This document shows positions 19,313-31,319 of a stretch of DNA of 64,000 bases, piece by piece. The stretch comes from Pomphorhynchus laevis (Eukaryota > Acanthocephala > Palaeacanthocephala > Echinorhynchida > Pomphorhynchidae): the NCBI GenBank assembly GCA_012934845.2, contig WNNJ02001180.1:335534-399533 (forward strand). The letters are read 5' to 3'. The stretch's first letter is position 1. The number at the start of each line of letters is the position of its first letter. The position numbers and the translations under genes are program-made. The notes under the pieces are model-generated. The model had not been told where the DNA came from, ran no database searches, and saw only the letters and a program-made list of their open reading frames with translations.

Positions 19313-19379
19313 ACTCTCCCATATTATGAGAGAGTTATTATATCTATTATTCCTGCCATATTATGACAGGAATAATAGA
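19313..19379. repeat. Two consecutive hairpins sharing the same 11-nt loop
   Basis: Hairpin 1: ACTCTC (19313-19318) and GAGAGT (19330-19335). Hairpin 2: a 13-bp perfect stem, TCTATTATTCCTG (19343-19355) and its complement (19367-19379). Both enclose the identical loop CCATATTATGA. The shared loop is unlikely to be accidental. It may reflect fold-back copying at the truncated end of LINE A8. Confidence 0.85.
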
Positions 19380-19958
19380 GAATACACATCATCTTTATAT
19401 ATTTTAAATACATCAAGTAGAATATAATTAAATATAATTAATACTAATATATGAAGTAGAATATAAATTTTAAATTGTTAAATCACGATCTTCTAGATTA
19501 TGTGATAATTATACAATTTAAGATTTGACAGTTAAAAATTAAGATTTCAACATTTAATGTAAAGTTTTCAGTACATTACACATAATTTACTCATAACTTT
19601 TGACAGTTGAAAATTTAACGTTCATTAAATTAATAAAAATAATAAAATTAAATAATTTATTAATAAAATTAATAAATTTAATGTTCAACATATCAATTTG
19701 ATAGTTTAACATTTAATGTAAAGTTTTCAGTAAATTTAACATAATCAGTATGACTAAATCAGAAGCTTATACTATTATCATATAGTTTATATTTTATAAA
19801 ATGCTATATAAAAAAATCTTTTTTTGAGAACACTCTCATTCCAATTGCCAATAATAAGGAGTACAGAGAATTTTGTTATAATTTTATTTAAAAGAAAATT
19901 GTCATTGCTGAAAATTTTAAGTAACGAACTGTTACCATCTTCAGGGTGCTAGTGGTAG
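19380..19958. other. AT-rich interval with internal direct repeats
   Basis: The phrase AACATTTAATGTAAAGTTTT occurs at about 19551 and again near 19708. The remainder is AT-rich with no recognised gene. Confidence 0.5.
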
Positions 19959-19959
19959 C

Positions 19960-20960
19960 ATCCTAAAGCGATATTACCTGAATGGGCAATATTGCTGAAT
20001 TATTGTACCTTTCAAGCCCATTTTACTTTTGAAGGAACGTTTAACTATCAGATAGAAAGCGTAGCAATGGGTATCCCGTTATGACCGACCCTAGCTGAAA
20101 TGAGAGAGTGGGAAGTATTGGTAAAGTCCACAATTGATAAATTTACATATTGGTTTCGTTATGTGGATGATGTGTTCATAATAATTAGTGAGTCGGATAT
20201 AGATAAAGGAATACTCTTGATCGATCTTAATAAGTATGACCTGCATATAAAATAGCAGTCGGAGACTAAGGAAGGAGGTAGCTTTCAATTCCTTGATGTC
20301 GCTCTTCATCGAGGTAGTTCAGGAATTAGCACATCAGTATACTGTAAACCCGGTATACCCTCTCTTGTTAGTCATTGGGAATCTGCGGCCCCAAAACCCC
20401 AAAAGATTTCAGCCCTCCGAGTACAATTTTTGAGGTCGTCTAGATATTGCAGTACGAAGTTTCTACATATTGCTGAAGATAGACAAGTATTTAACATGCT
20501 CCTTGATAGAGGCTATCCACCAACAATAATATGGAAAACATCAAATTCAATTAGATGCCCAAAACAACATCTAACAGATAACAATAATGAAAAGAAGATT
20601 TATATAAATCTGCCATCAAATAACGATACAGTAAACTCGCACATTAAACGGGCGTGTAATAGAATAAATGTCACAGGTAAACAGTTGTTCCGTTATGTCT
20701 GTGCAGGCATCAAAATGGTAAATAGGTTTAAACGCAAACCCAAAAGAGAGACTCACGGAACAGTATATCACATGCCGTGCTTATACTGTGATTTGGGCTT
20801 TATAGGACAGACAAAGCCTTACGTGATAGGTAAATAGAGCATGCCAACACTTGTAGGGATCCTAAACATACTAAATGTGCTGTCACACGACATGTAAGTG
20901 AAACCTCACATATGTTGGATGTGGATGTAAAATAATTCATACCTATCCAGATAAAGATAC
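19960..20960 (+). mobile_element. Penelope-like element relic (RT plus GIY-YIG)
   Basis: Penelope-type reverse transcriptase text is visible: VAMGIPL near 20067 (the MGSPLSP block of the family), FRYVDDVFIII near 20155-20190 (catalytic YVDD) and FQFLDVALHR near 20285. A linker follows, then the GIY-YIG endonuclease start, YHMPCLYCDLGFIGQT near 20768-20813. The order RT then GIY-YIG is diagnostic. In the family, the endonuclease nicks the target and the RT copies RNA at the nick. The copy is broken in several places and no terminal repeats are seen around it. It abuts LINE E2 on the right. It is distinct from the ribozyme hairpin 6 kb away, although hammerheads are known in this class. Confidence 0.85.
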
Positions 20961-20999
20961 TAGGTTATGTTTGGAGGCGTTGGCTAGTAATAAATACAA

Positions 21000-23900
21000 A
21001 ACGCTATTTTAACAGGTAACCAAGTCGAGTAATCTCATCTCTGGTTCGAGGGTATGAACATTGAGAAGCATATAATAAATGGCTTAGTACAAAAGCAAGA
21101 ACTCTAAAAGAACGTGGACTCACATAGCTGAATGATCGGCGAAGGAAACTAAACATACGCATGGCCTTCGAACAAATGTACTCTGTTTTGGCGAGTGGAG
21201 AAATCATCCGTTATCCATACGCCAAGATCTTTGTAGCTCGAAACCAATTTAATCACTCGATCACCGAGATAATATATTGGCACTGGAACAATATTACGTG
21301 ATCAAATGTGCATGCAAGCGCACTTCGAGGCATTAACAGACAGACCATTAGAAAGTGCCCACTTAAGAACCGTGTCAATATCTGATTGAAGAATGTTACG
21401 ATCATAATCCGACTTGATGGCTCTCCAAATTTTTAAATCGTCTGCAAATAATAAGGAATGCGAACTTATTACACTGGGGAGAATACCCCTCATCCACTAT
21501 GGAACCCGAACTTTCCTGTGCCAATAAAATGTTGGTTACTGTGGAACAGTTTTTACGGAATCCGTGCTGATTAGTAGAAAGTAACCTGTATGATTCTAGG
21601 TAGTTACTGATTATCCGATAAAGTAATCTCTCTAATACATGGCATGATACAGAGGTTAAACTAACCGGTGTGTAGTTATCTACACATGATCGATCACCTT
21701 TTTTATGAAACGGCTTAATGATAGAGCGTTTCCATGCATTCGGGACTTTACCGTAATATAATGATGCTATAAATATCCCATATAAAGGCGCAGCAATGAC
21801 ATCACGAAGATTCTTAAGAAGATATATTGAGGGAAGTAAATCTGGGCAAATCGAGCCCGATGGTTTCAGTCGTCTAAACTCTTTCATAACATATTGAACT
21901 ATGAACAAGTGAAGAATATCAAAAATTGACGGATTAATACGAGTAATTTTTATACGAAGAAAAGTAGTAGCTGATACGAGAAATTTAAGACCAAATGCAG
22001 TAGCAATATCGAAATGATCTACTAGAACGCGTCCATTGTTTCCAATGATAGAGCTAGAAGGTCGAACATTACTTTTAAAATTTGCATATTTAAATATGTT
22101 AGGATTGTTGGCTGACTTTCTTCCTACCAGTGCTTGTTCAAATTGCCGCTTTTTAAGTCTCTTGAGATATGTGAAATGATTCCGACACTTTTTAAATGAC
22201 CTATAATCAGTTTCTCCATTCCTATACCTTACGAATTTTTGCTTCTTGGATCTCAATGCCTCCTGAAGCTCCTTATCAAACCAAGGATTTGTGCGTGTAC
22301 GGGCAGTTACTATCTTACGAGGTGAGAAACGTAGAAGGAGCGATATCATTAGAGTTTCAAATTGTTGCCAAGATGATTCAACTCCAAAAATCAATGGATC
22401 GTACCAATTTGTACCGAGAAGGGATTGACGTAGTAAACTGAAATTGGCTTTGAAACATTGCACTGGCATACATGAAGACTCAAGTTGTGACAATATATTA
22501 GATAAGTTTGTATTAAAGCGAATAACAGAATGATCAGAGCTGCCTAAGGGATCCAAATATGTTATACCAGTGACCAAATATTTATCGGAAGTAAGACAAA
22601 TATCAAGCAAAGATTGATGGTCTCCAGAGGAACGAGTAAACATTGAGACATGTTGCGTTAGATTAAGAAAATTGATAGTATCAAGGAATGCTGATGAATA
22701 ATTATTGTTATCTAAGCATATGTAGTTAGTCCAGTCTATAGAAGGCATATTTAGATCACCCACTACTACCACATTACTACGGGATCCAAACTTTAATAAT
22801 TTATCAACTATGGAACAAACATCCATTTTTGGACTACGATATATAAGACCAATAGTAACTAACACATGACGGGACAGTAATATATCGCCTCATAGTGTTT
22901 CTGTACCACCTTCAGACTTGGCACTTAAGGTCATAAACGCTACACTATTATGTAAATATAAAATTACCCCACCTCCTCTCTTTCCGGTCCTATCGACACG
23001 ATAAGAAGAATAATTAGCTATTTCAATCTCGTGATCAGATATATCGGAGTAAAGCCAGCTTTCTGTTATTGCGATTAACAAGGGCTGGGAATATTGAATA
23101 CGTTGCTTCAATTCGTGAATTTTATTAATAAGACTGCGTGTGTTAGTATACAAGATCACATAACTAGAGCCTATTGAAGCACATGTGTTATTTCCATTAC
23201 TGCTAGCACTATTGGATCCCGCAAGAGCAGACCACAACCGTAATTGATGATAAACAATGTCATCTGAGTAATCACGTGTATTTGTAATGGGCATGTTGGA
23301 TAAGCTAGAAGCGACGAGAGGAGCTAAATCTAATCCACATACAGCGGAGTCTCCAATTCAAGCGAGTACCTCGTCGCACAGTTTGAAAATTCCGAATTCT
23401 TAAGTTTGTTTCTTCTGCATCGAAGCGCGATCTCAATAATTGTCTAACCTCTCGAAGATGTTCACGTTCAAACTTGTCAAGATCATTTAGTAATCTAACG
23501 GGATAACCTTTAAGATGATAGGAGTTGCTCAAAATAGATTTGGCAGCCGCTGCGTCCGTAAAAATTACTTTTAGTAATCTAGGATGATTATTCTGCTTTT
23601 TACCAATTCGAAACAAAGCTAAGAGTTTAATTTTGGACGTTACCTCTTTTGGTGACGCTACCAAAATGGTTAATAGTATCGCACGAACTTTGGATAAGTC
23701 GTCATCTAATCTATGTTGTATGTTGACCGACATAGATTCAGGTATATTAGTGAAAAGATAGCGCGAGAAGGATCGTGATATTTGCGTACGCGGGAAAAGT
23801 GCTGCTCAGAGGAAATCATTGATTTTCCATCAAGATTATGTGGAGATCTATTAATGACTCCAGTTATTTAACATGTATCAGATTCAACATTTACTAATGA

Positions 23901-24525
23901 CTCGAATTGATTTGAATATTTGTGATTAAGAGACACTTTATCTGACTGACCCTGAATGTTAACATATGTAGAGCGCTTAGGTGAATAAACATTGATTGGA
24001 TCAGTAAATACATCTGGATTAGTAAGAGTTGCTGAGAAGCTTGAATTGATACCGGATTGACTGTACGATCGTTGTAGGTTTCCACTATCCAAATTTCCGT
24101 TATTGATAAGATTGTCATTGTCCAAACTGTTATTTTCTATAATCGGTAATGATCTATTGATTAACGAGTTGGATGTTCGATTTAATGATTCATTTTTGAT
24201 TTGCAGATAGCCTGTGACAACGTGTTACTCTTGCAATGTTTGGGAATTCTTTGTAAATCGACCGCTTTCTTCATTTGATTATAATAATTGTTCTTTTCGA
24301 TGTTTTCCAGTTTCGTTCGAATTGTATCTCACTAACATCTTTGTCACAAACGATACTATTTGAATTGTCATGGCTGGTAGACGATTGATCATTCTTTGAA
24401 ACCATCAATTCTTTACGAAGAGATGCTAAACAGAATCCGCATAGAAAATCTCTATCTAGAAAATTTGAAGGAAGACGAAGAGGTATCCGAACAGTAGTCA
24501 ACACAGGGCAATCTGCCATGGAACA
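21000..24525 (-). mobile_element. LINE E2, CR1-like, ORF1 to RT, with an internal deletion
   Basis: Read on the minus strand. ORF1 lies in pieces at 24519-24271 (Cys pair FLCGFC near the N-terminus), 24125-23868 and 23733-23305 (LFRIGKKQNNHPRLLK; ETNLRIRNFQTVRR). The endonuclease begins at about 23294 (YTNTRSLINKIHELK; ITESWLYSDI). It continues in a 487-aa frame (GDLNMPSIDW; GSSDHSVIRF) into the RT fingers (WKRSIIKPFHKKGDRS; QHGFRKNCSTVTN). From there the sequence jumps to SLLFADDLKIW (about 21460). RT blocks A and B (FDFSxAFD to GVPQGS) are gone. The 3' end is truncated near 21000 at the Penelope relic. Confidence 0.85.
21402..22865 (-). pseudogene. LINE E2 endonuclease/RT frame (487 aa)
   Basis: Begins inside the endonuclease domain. 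GDLNMPSIDW is about residue 36 and LLDICLTSDKYL about 85. SSDHSVIRF marks the SDH box. The RT fingers follow. The frame then runs out of register across the internal deletion and ends shortly afterwards. The real catalytic text (FADDLKIWRAI) continues in the next frame at 21493-21302. The lost segment would hold catalytic block A and the GVPQG block, so no active enzyme can be made. Confidence 0.8.
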
Positions 24526-24821
24526 CTATATAATGCTGGAATCCATTATTATTCACAGTCGATTTTGCCGTTTTCCTCCGTTTCCCCATATTTTAGTGAA
24601 AATTTTGAAATTGATTTACACTTGTTGAAATACAGTGCATGTATATTTGTTTGTTATTTTATCTCTCAATCATTAAAATAATTAAATTGACTAACTGAAA
24701 TTGACGATCTGAAATTGATGATCTAAAATTGATGATCTGAAATTGATAATCTGAAATTGACGATTGTATATATTAATCTCTCAAACTTTTTTAGCTAATA
24801 TTAATATTTAATTAATATTTT
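24526..24821. repeat. AT-rich flank with a 14-bp tandem repeat (24695-24764)
   Basis: Five head-to-tail copies of CTGAAATTGAYGAT, with one or two changes in the middle units, make exactly 70 bp. The surrounding DNA is AT-rich with no gene. It lies between the 5' end of LINE E2 and hairpin element H2. Confidence 0.85.
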
Positions 24822-25067
24822 AAATAGTTGATAATGATCTATTATCAATAAATAAATTTAAGATGGATCAAAGAAAGGAGGAAAATTTTATTTGATATTT
24901 CGCTAACTTCTGTTAGCATCTTTAGAAAATTATATATTTGAGTAAAAAATTTCATATAGGAGCAAAAAATTACTGATATGAGTAATTTTTCGAAGATGAT
25001 AACAGAGGTTAGCGAAATATCAAATAAAATTTTCCTCCTTTGTTTGATCCAGCTCCAATAATTCTTT
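24822..25067. mobile_element. Hairpin element H2
   Basis: Second copy of the H family. The left half contains GGATCAAAGAAAGGAGG and GATATTTCGCTAAC. The right half contains GTTAGCGAAATATC and CCTCCTTTGTTTGATCC. Its loop is longer than in H1, with an inserted AT-rich stretch holding two near-copies of GAGTAAAAAATT. The stem AACAGAGGTT next to GCGAAATATC is retained. Noncoding. Confidence 0.75.
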
Positions 25068-25324
25068 TCAAATATTCATGCTAATTAGAAGTTTTCCAGA
25101 TAAAGACTTTTAACGCAGATGTTTAAGTACAGAATTATTAAATAATCACAAGTAATTAAAATTTTAATTCTTTTCGCGTTAAAAGTTAGAATTTAGCAGC
25201 GAAACTATTTGCTATTAACTTATAGCAGCGGTATCATATGTATTACTAATCGTTACGATGAATATTTCTCACGGAAAATTATTTCTTAATAAAATTATTA
25301 AAATTTTAACATTACGGCATAGCG
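25068..25324. other. AT-rich interval
   Basis: No gene or element recognised between H2 and the 3' end of LINE A1. Confidence 0.4.
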
Positions 25325-26735
25325 AGTTAATAATAATAAAGATTTTATTACTAGAAAAATACATAAGTGTCTAGTGACTTAAGAGGACATAACAAACAAC
25401 AAACAACAAGACAGTTGAGCAAAACTCAAAACAAAAACAGCCACTTCTTCCACCTATTCTGGCCTCAAATCCATGGGGATCTGAGCCTACCAACCAATTC
25501 AATACGCCGCTTTCCGATAGAACCACCCGGGTATTTTACCCCCCCCAAAGAATCCAAACGGTGCGAACGATGCTGGGTAAACGCGAGACGAGGAGCTTCA
25601 GGAACCTCAGTCTTTGCTCTGGGGGACGTCCTCTAGAGAAGAAGACTAATCCCGAGATAGCCCAGGTGCCTCAAAGGCGCACCTGGGTTTTCCCATTCAA
25701 CGACAGATGCTGGGCCCGTTTCAGAGCCCATCTAGCTCTCTTCAGGATACGTTTGAGCCTATCCAGTAGGCTTTTGCAGACCAGTTCAACGAAACGGTAA
25801 ACCCCAGGTATTTTACTCGACTTGTGAAGGTAGGGAGTGGTTCAGAGGTAATATGGGGGAGAGCGCAGAGAGTGCTAGTCTCTTAAGTTTTTGCTTCGTC
25901 ACAGGGGAGCCATGATAGACAACCACCTGCGATTTGATGGAGTTTAAAACAAGATTGGATCTGGGCAACTTGCCTTTTAAACTTAAATAAAATCGGCTGA
26001 TGTTGGAGACTACGTCCTTACACCTGCGTCCAGAGAAAAGGGCTGTGGTGTCATCAGCGTACACCACTATACGTTGATCACGTTTAAATATTTAGAATAG
26101 ATTGATGGAGCCAGGAAGATATAAGATAGGGGAGAGAGGGGAACCTTGAGCCACACCCGTAATAGGGTAGAACTGACGCACATCAAGGTCATCATCATAG
26201 TAAAAACGCTTGGTGTACAGCAGTATCTTCACCCCTTTAACAATTCTCGCAGGCAACCCAAGGGACCTGAGAGAAGAGATAACAAATGGTATGGATATGC
26301 GGTCAAATGCAGTGGAAAAATCAAGGAAAACAGCCACAGCGAGTTGATGACTATTCTCCCGACAGAACCGATGCACTTCACCAACTGCTGAATGGACCGG
26401 GCGACTTTTGACGAACCCATGGAAACTAGGAGGGATTAAATTTCGCCTACTTAGATGATTGCGAATTCTACGCGCAAGCGCTTTTTCGTAGATCGAGATG
26501 AGGGAATTTTGAATCGAAATGGGCCGCAGATCTTTAGGACAAGACACCGGATACTTCTTAGGTAAAAAAAATCTTTTACTTACATTGATGCCGGCCACAT
26601 CGGATGGGGTGGCTAATAGCATTAAAACGGCCACCTCCCTTCTTTGATCGGCTGTCTAAAGCTGACAGACCCGAGAAGAGAGTGGAGCGACAGATTTGGA
26701 GGTGCCCGGTAGAGGCCCCCTATGGCGAGTTGCAT
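25325..26735 (-). mobile_element. LINE A1 (I/Jockey-like), 3' half
   Basis: Minus-strand copy beginning inside the RT. Frames 26634-26092 and 26067-25813 show PKDLRPISIQNSLISIYEKA, AVFLDFSTAFDRISIPFV, GVAQGSPLSPILY and YADDTTALFSGRRCKD. The C-terminal part and the conserved W-rich tail follow at 25455-25560. The 3' untranslated region ends in a TTTATTATTATTAA tail near 25325. ORF1 and the endonuclease are missing. The truncated 5' end faces the 5' end of LINE A2 about 50 bp away. Stops and shifts split the frame. Confidence 0.85.
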
Positions 26736-26786
26736 TACCAAACATCAACAGATTGATCAGTTACACTGTAACATCAATTTTGTAAC

Positions 26787-29700
26787 ATGAAAAAGTGCAT
26801 TGACGGACGATCAAAGAATTTTGAAAAAAGCATTACACAGAAAACGATGGAAATTCCTGCTGGAATCAAGGGAATGATGGCTAAAGAAGACTTTGGAACG
26901 ACGCAATTGCAGGTTAGTGAGTTTTCTACTGTTGGAGGAGAGGGGGAATTACTTCCCCAATCCCCAAAACAAAAAACCTGGGCATTATTACACTTTTGCA
27001 ACCAATAGAAATACATTCCTTGTATAACATACTATTACGTGATTTTTCAAATAAATATCTCAACAGAGTAGTTTTTAATTCTGTTAAGTTCTAGAGAGCT
27101 CTGTGAAAATATCATTCGCGTCAGAAGATACTCTTGATCACTATGGGAATTACTTTGATCAAAACTACAGCAGTTTTGCGACGTTTGCAAAGAAACCTAT
27201 ACTTGCAACGTTAAAAATTAATAACTTGCCTTTCTCTATGGAAGAAAATGATTTGGCTACATTATTAAAAACCTATAAAATCCATAATATACGTTAAATT
27301 ACCGGCCGTAATGGCCTTCCTATCAATGTGGGATTCTGTTCTGCCCCCTTGCGCATGCAGAGGTTCTCGAGAGATCAAAATGCAACCCCTTCATGGTGTT
27401 CAATCTCAAATTCAAACTAATATCGGCAGAAGAGTTTACGTATCCGCATTGCAGCCGGTGCATAAATGGGGGCACTGCAGTGGGGGTGGCAAGCTGCGAG
27501 AAATGCGGTAAAATAGACTGCCCCGCGATTGACTCAGCTCTTCCCTGTTCTAATGGGATCAAATGTTGTAATTGTGGCGGGCCACACCCTGCGTGGGGAA
27601 GGAAGTGCCCTCACTTCAAGGAATATATTGCAAAGTTCCGTGCGTCAAAATCTGCACCTGAAACATTCGCCAAGTCGGCATATAGATCCTCTGACTGCGA
27701 GCCTATGTTGATTATGGACCTCAAGTTCGAAACTTTCAGAAAGGAAATACAAGAGCTTGTAGCGAAAACTATTGCTAATATGTTCGTCAATCCGGTTATA
27801 ACAATTCCAACCGATGGGGATACAAATAAAAGAGGGGCGTCGGCTCGGAAATCCAAGAAACGAGGAGCTTCGGCCCAAGCCGTTCCCCCTTAAAGATCGG
27901 CAAAATGCTTATGGGCATGAATAGAAGCGCCTCAAAGGGAAATGATGATAATGCCCGGGGGCAAGTACCCACTCTGGGCGGCGCTAGTGGTGGATGGGGC
28001 AATCCTTCCACCCGTAGCTCTGTCTAGGATGTGGCAATCCCCTTCCAGCTAAACTAACACAATGCAAAGTAATCAAGAGCCTTTTTCACTGAATATCCTT
28101 CAGTGGAATTCGGGAGGTGCTTCTGCCTTAACCTTTTATCTGGTAGATATGCAGATGTTACAGTCCTTCAGCAGACGTGGTCTATCCGTATCCCTCAGGA
28201 CATTACCCGATTTATCCCTCAGCATATATACACCCACTTCACTCCGTATATAACCCCTCATCACTCCTCTTCATCTCAAGGTCTTTTAACCTTAGTTAAA
28301 TCTTCCTTAAGATCTTCCCTCCTTCTTAACTATTCTTGTCCAGCCCTATCTTGTTTGGCTATATCACTTTGTAAGAACGGTAAATGCATCAGTATAGCCA
28401 ATATTTATATACGGCCAGGAGCAATTCACAAGAACCGTGACCTTCTGGATAGTATATTAGGTAGTGGCTATGACATGTTACTTGGTGACTTCAACGACAA
28501 AACTGGTCGTTGGATTAATGCTGCAAACCGCAGAGCCAGGATCAACTATCTTATTCACAAACCACCTTCCCCACCTTTTATTGCTCAACAACTAATTCAC
28601 TCCTCGACATATTACTGCTTTAAAAGACGTAATTGTTGAAACCCATCTGTACTAAGCAGTTGCGCTAACAACAGACAATCTCTCATGACCTAATTCGTTG
28701 GAGGTTAGAGGAAGATACGTTGCTGAGGAGAAGTTCCACTTTGATCCCATCAGGGAGGCCTTCTTTCAGGCAGCTATCCAACTCTTCCCCCGAATTGGGA
28801 ATGAGAGTTTGACCGAATTTAATACCTACCTCTATTCGCAAGCTACCGCGATACTATCGACTACCTATAAAGGTCGCATATACAATCCCACTCCAACAAA
28901 ACTCAAGGTCCTAGCTAAAATGCTACACCTTCCTAATCTCTCTGTTTCTGCCAGACAAGCCCTCTTGAATGAATACTGGAGCACCAGATATAGGTTCCAG
29001 CTGAGTAGGGATAAGGCAAGCATTTCTCGCCTTAGCCCTTCTCAGTCTTCCTTCTGGAAGATTTCAAAAAGGAGAAGGTTGTCTGTTGGAAAGATAGAGC
29101 TTTAGGTTGGATTAGTAGAATAGGCCTTGATAAAGTTTTGGATGAGTCACTATCCCTACACAATTATGGAGCCACTCAATCACCCCAACCAATCCCGCCT
29201 TGGTGTGACTTTAGGAGTAGAAACTTAGCTGTTACAGATATCCTTAACTCCTAGGGGCCACTCCCGGGCACCTCCAGAACCCACGCGCAACTCTCACTCG
29301 TGTCTGTCAGCTTTTGACAGATAGTCAGAGAAAGGAGGTCGCCATAACAATGCTATTAGCCTCCCCGACTGACATTGCTAACATTAATATTAGCCGTCGA
29401 GTATCTTTACCTTAAAAGAAGTTAATTACATGTCCCAAAGATCTGCGGCCTATTTCAATTCAAAACTCCCTCATCTCCATTAACAAAAAAGCGCTTGCGC
29501 GTAAAATCCGCGACCATCTAAGTAGGCGAAATTTAATCCCACCAGGTTTTCATTAGTATGTAAAAGATCGCTCGGTCCATTCAGCAATAGGTGAAGTGCA
29601 ACATTTATGTCAAGATAACAGTCATTAGCTTGCTCTGGCTGTCGTTTTTGACTTTTCGGCTGCTTTTGACCGCATTTCCATTCCTTTTTTTATCACTTTT

Positions 29701-30272
29701 CTCAGGTTCCTCGGGTTGCCTGCGAGAGTTATTAACAGGGTGGAAATAATGCTGTACACAAAGCGATTCTTCTATGAAGACGACCCAGATGCACGTCAGT
29801 TCTACCCTATTACAGGTGTGCCTCAAGGCTCCCCACTTTCTCCAATCTTGTATCTTGCTGCCTCTATTGAACTCTACAAAAAATTCAAACGCGATTAACA
29901 TCTTGTGGTATACGCTGATGATACCACAGCCATGTTCTCTGGACGCAGGTGCAAAGATGTAGTCTCTAACATCAGCCGTTTCTTTACTAGATTAAATGAT
30001 CAGCTGCCCTTGTCCAACCTTGTTTTAAACTCCTCCAAATCGCAGGTGGTTGTCTTTCATGGCGCCCCTGCGACAAGGAAAAAAACTAAAGAGATTATCA
30101 CTCTCAGCTCTAACTTCCATCCTGGCTAATCAACCACTCCCTACCCTTACAAGTCGAGTAAGATACCTGGGGTTCACCATTACGGTGAACTGGTCAGCAA
30201 AAGCTGACCTGGATAGAATATAACGTATTCTGAAAAAAGCTAGATGGGCCCTGAAGCGGGCCCAACATCTGC
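26787..30272 (+). mobile_element. LINE A2 (I/Jockey-like), 5' end to RT, 3'-truncated
   Basis: ORF1 pieces cover 26847-27893. The N-terminus is damaged; zinc knuckles lie near 27450-27620 (PHCSRCINGGTAVGVASCEKC is interrupted; CCNCGGPHPAWGRKCPHFKEY is intact). ORF2 starts at 28062 (MQSNQEPFSLNILQWNSGGA). It continues through the endonuclease (DMLLGDFNDKTGRWIN near 28468), the linker (28698-29105) and the RT (VFDFSAAFDRISIPF near 29645; GVPQGSPLSPILY near 29816; YADDTTAMFSGRRCKD near 29911-29958). It breaks off near 30272 at a fold-back junction with LINE B2, so the C-terminus and 3' end are gone. Several frameshifts and stops make it inactive. Confidence 0.88.
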
Positions 30273-30308
30273 ATGAGCATAGATGCTCATTCTCATCTAT
30301 GCTCATGC
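30271..30308. repeat. Fold-back hairpin at the LINE A2/B2 junction
   Basis: A 15-bp perfect stem (GCATGAGCATAGATG and its complement) with an 8-nt loop, exactly at the end of LINE A2. The same 15 bases recur at 30317-30331, where they are normal LINE B coding sequence. The hairpin therefore looks like a local inverted copy made when the two elements were joined. Confidence 0.85.
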
Positions 30309-30690
30309 AACAGGTGCATGAGCATAGATGAGAATGTCATCAGCATATTGCATAACATCAGCATATTGAGAAAAGTAAAGGGCCTAATACGGAGCCTTGG
30401 GGATTGACGAACGGTATAAAAGAAGATGGAAAATAGAATAATTAGAACAAACGCGAAAAGTACGGTTTGATAAATACGAAGAAAACCAAGCTACAAAAGA
30501 AGGCATAATCATGACGACGATGATAGAGACGCATCAAATGATCGACAATGCCAAAAGCAAATGATAGATCAAGTGAAACTATGACACTACATAATTTTTG
30601 ATCTCGCGATGAGTAAGTCGTTATAAACTTTAAGACAGACAATTTCAGTAGAGTGATTAGATCGAAAAGCAGCTTGGATTAGAGCAAAAA
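30309..30690 (-). mobile_element. LINE B2, L2-like RT fragment
   Basis: Minus-strand match to 34685-35085 of LINE B1: RT block A (VSLDLSFAFGIVDH, with one aspartate changed), the following fingers, a damaged GVPQGS region, and the QYADDILIYAHA catalytic box at the left end. Only the RT core survives. It keeps block A in frame where B1 has it shifted, although its own frame is broken later. Confidence 0.8.
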
Positions 30691-30729
30691 GCAGCTACTA
30701 CAGATAAAACCCACCAATCCATTGACTTT

Positions 30730-31300
30730 TGTAGTTATGTATTCCGTGTGCTTTTAAGTCGATCAGTCATAAGATATCCAACTACCAAGATCCTAACATG
30801 TTCAGCCTGTACAATCAACTGGTCGTTAAAAAATAATTTGAAGGCTGATTACTATCGCCACTGCTTATGTATATAATGACGCATTTGTATCCGTTAATTG
30901 AAAGACAGTTGTCACGAGCCTATGTTGACACTATCCATATATCTTCCTGCAATACATCGGAATCATTTTGTGAATGTATACCTCTCCAGATTTCAAGATC
31001 TTCCGCATACAAAAGCGAAGCTGAACGAAGTCTACCTGGTAAGTCATTAATATATATATTATAAAATCAAAGGTCCTAATACTGAGCCTTGTGGCACACC
31101 GCGCTGAATGGAATGTCAATTCGAGAATACACCATTTACGCGAACTTTGTAAGATCGATTAGAACTAAAATTTGCTACCCGTTGAACTACACGTGGATCA
31201 ATTCCATCTAGTACATTTTAGCAATTAGTAAATCTTGTCGCACATAATCGAAAACATTGGAGAAATCAAAAACATGAAGTTAACATATACTCCCTCATCA
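30730..31300 (-). mobile_element. LINE E3, CR1-group RT fragment
   Basis: Minus-strand RT remnants: GIDPRVVQRVANFSSNRSYK and RGVPQGSVLGPL near 31080-31210, then YAEDLEIWRGIHSQNDSDVL near 30950-31010 and CLSINGYKCVII. The catalytic box reads YAED instead of YADD. Frames are broken. No endonuclease or 3' tail can be found. Confidence 0.7.
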
Positions 31301-31319
31301 ACGTGGCGGGCCAAATACT

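Noticed and set aside
20091-20309. 72-aa minus-strand ORF
   Set aside because: Antisense of the Penelope-like reverse transcriptase.
26787-27008. 73-aa ORF as a separate small gene
   Set aside because: Its second half aligns with the N-terminus of LINE A ORF1 (GEGELLPQSPK against DGELPPVPK).
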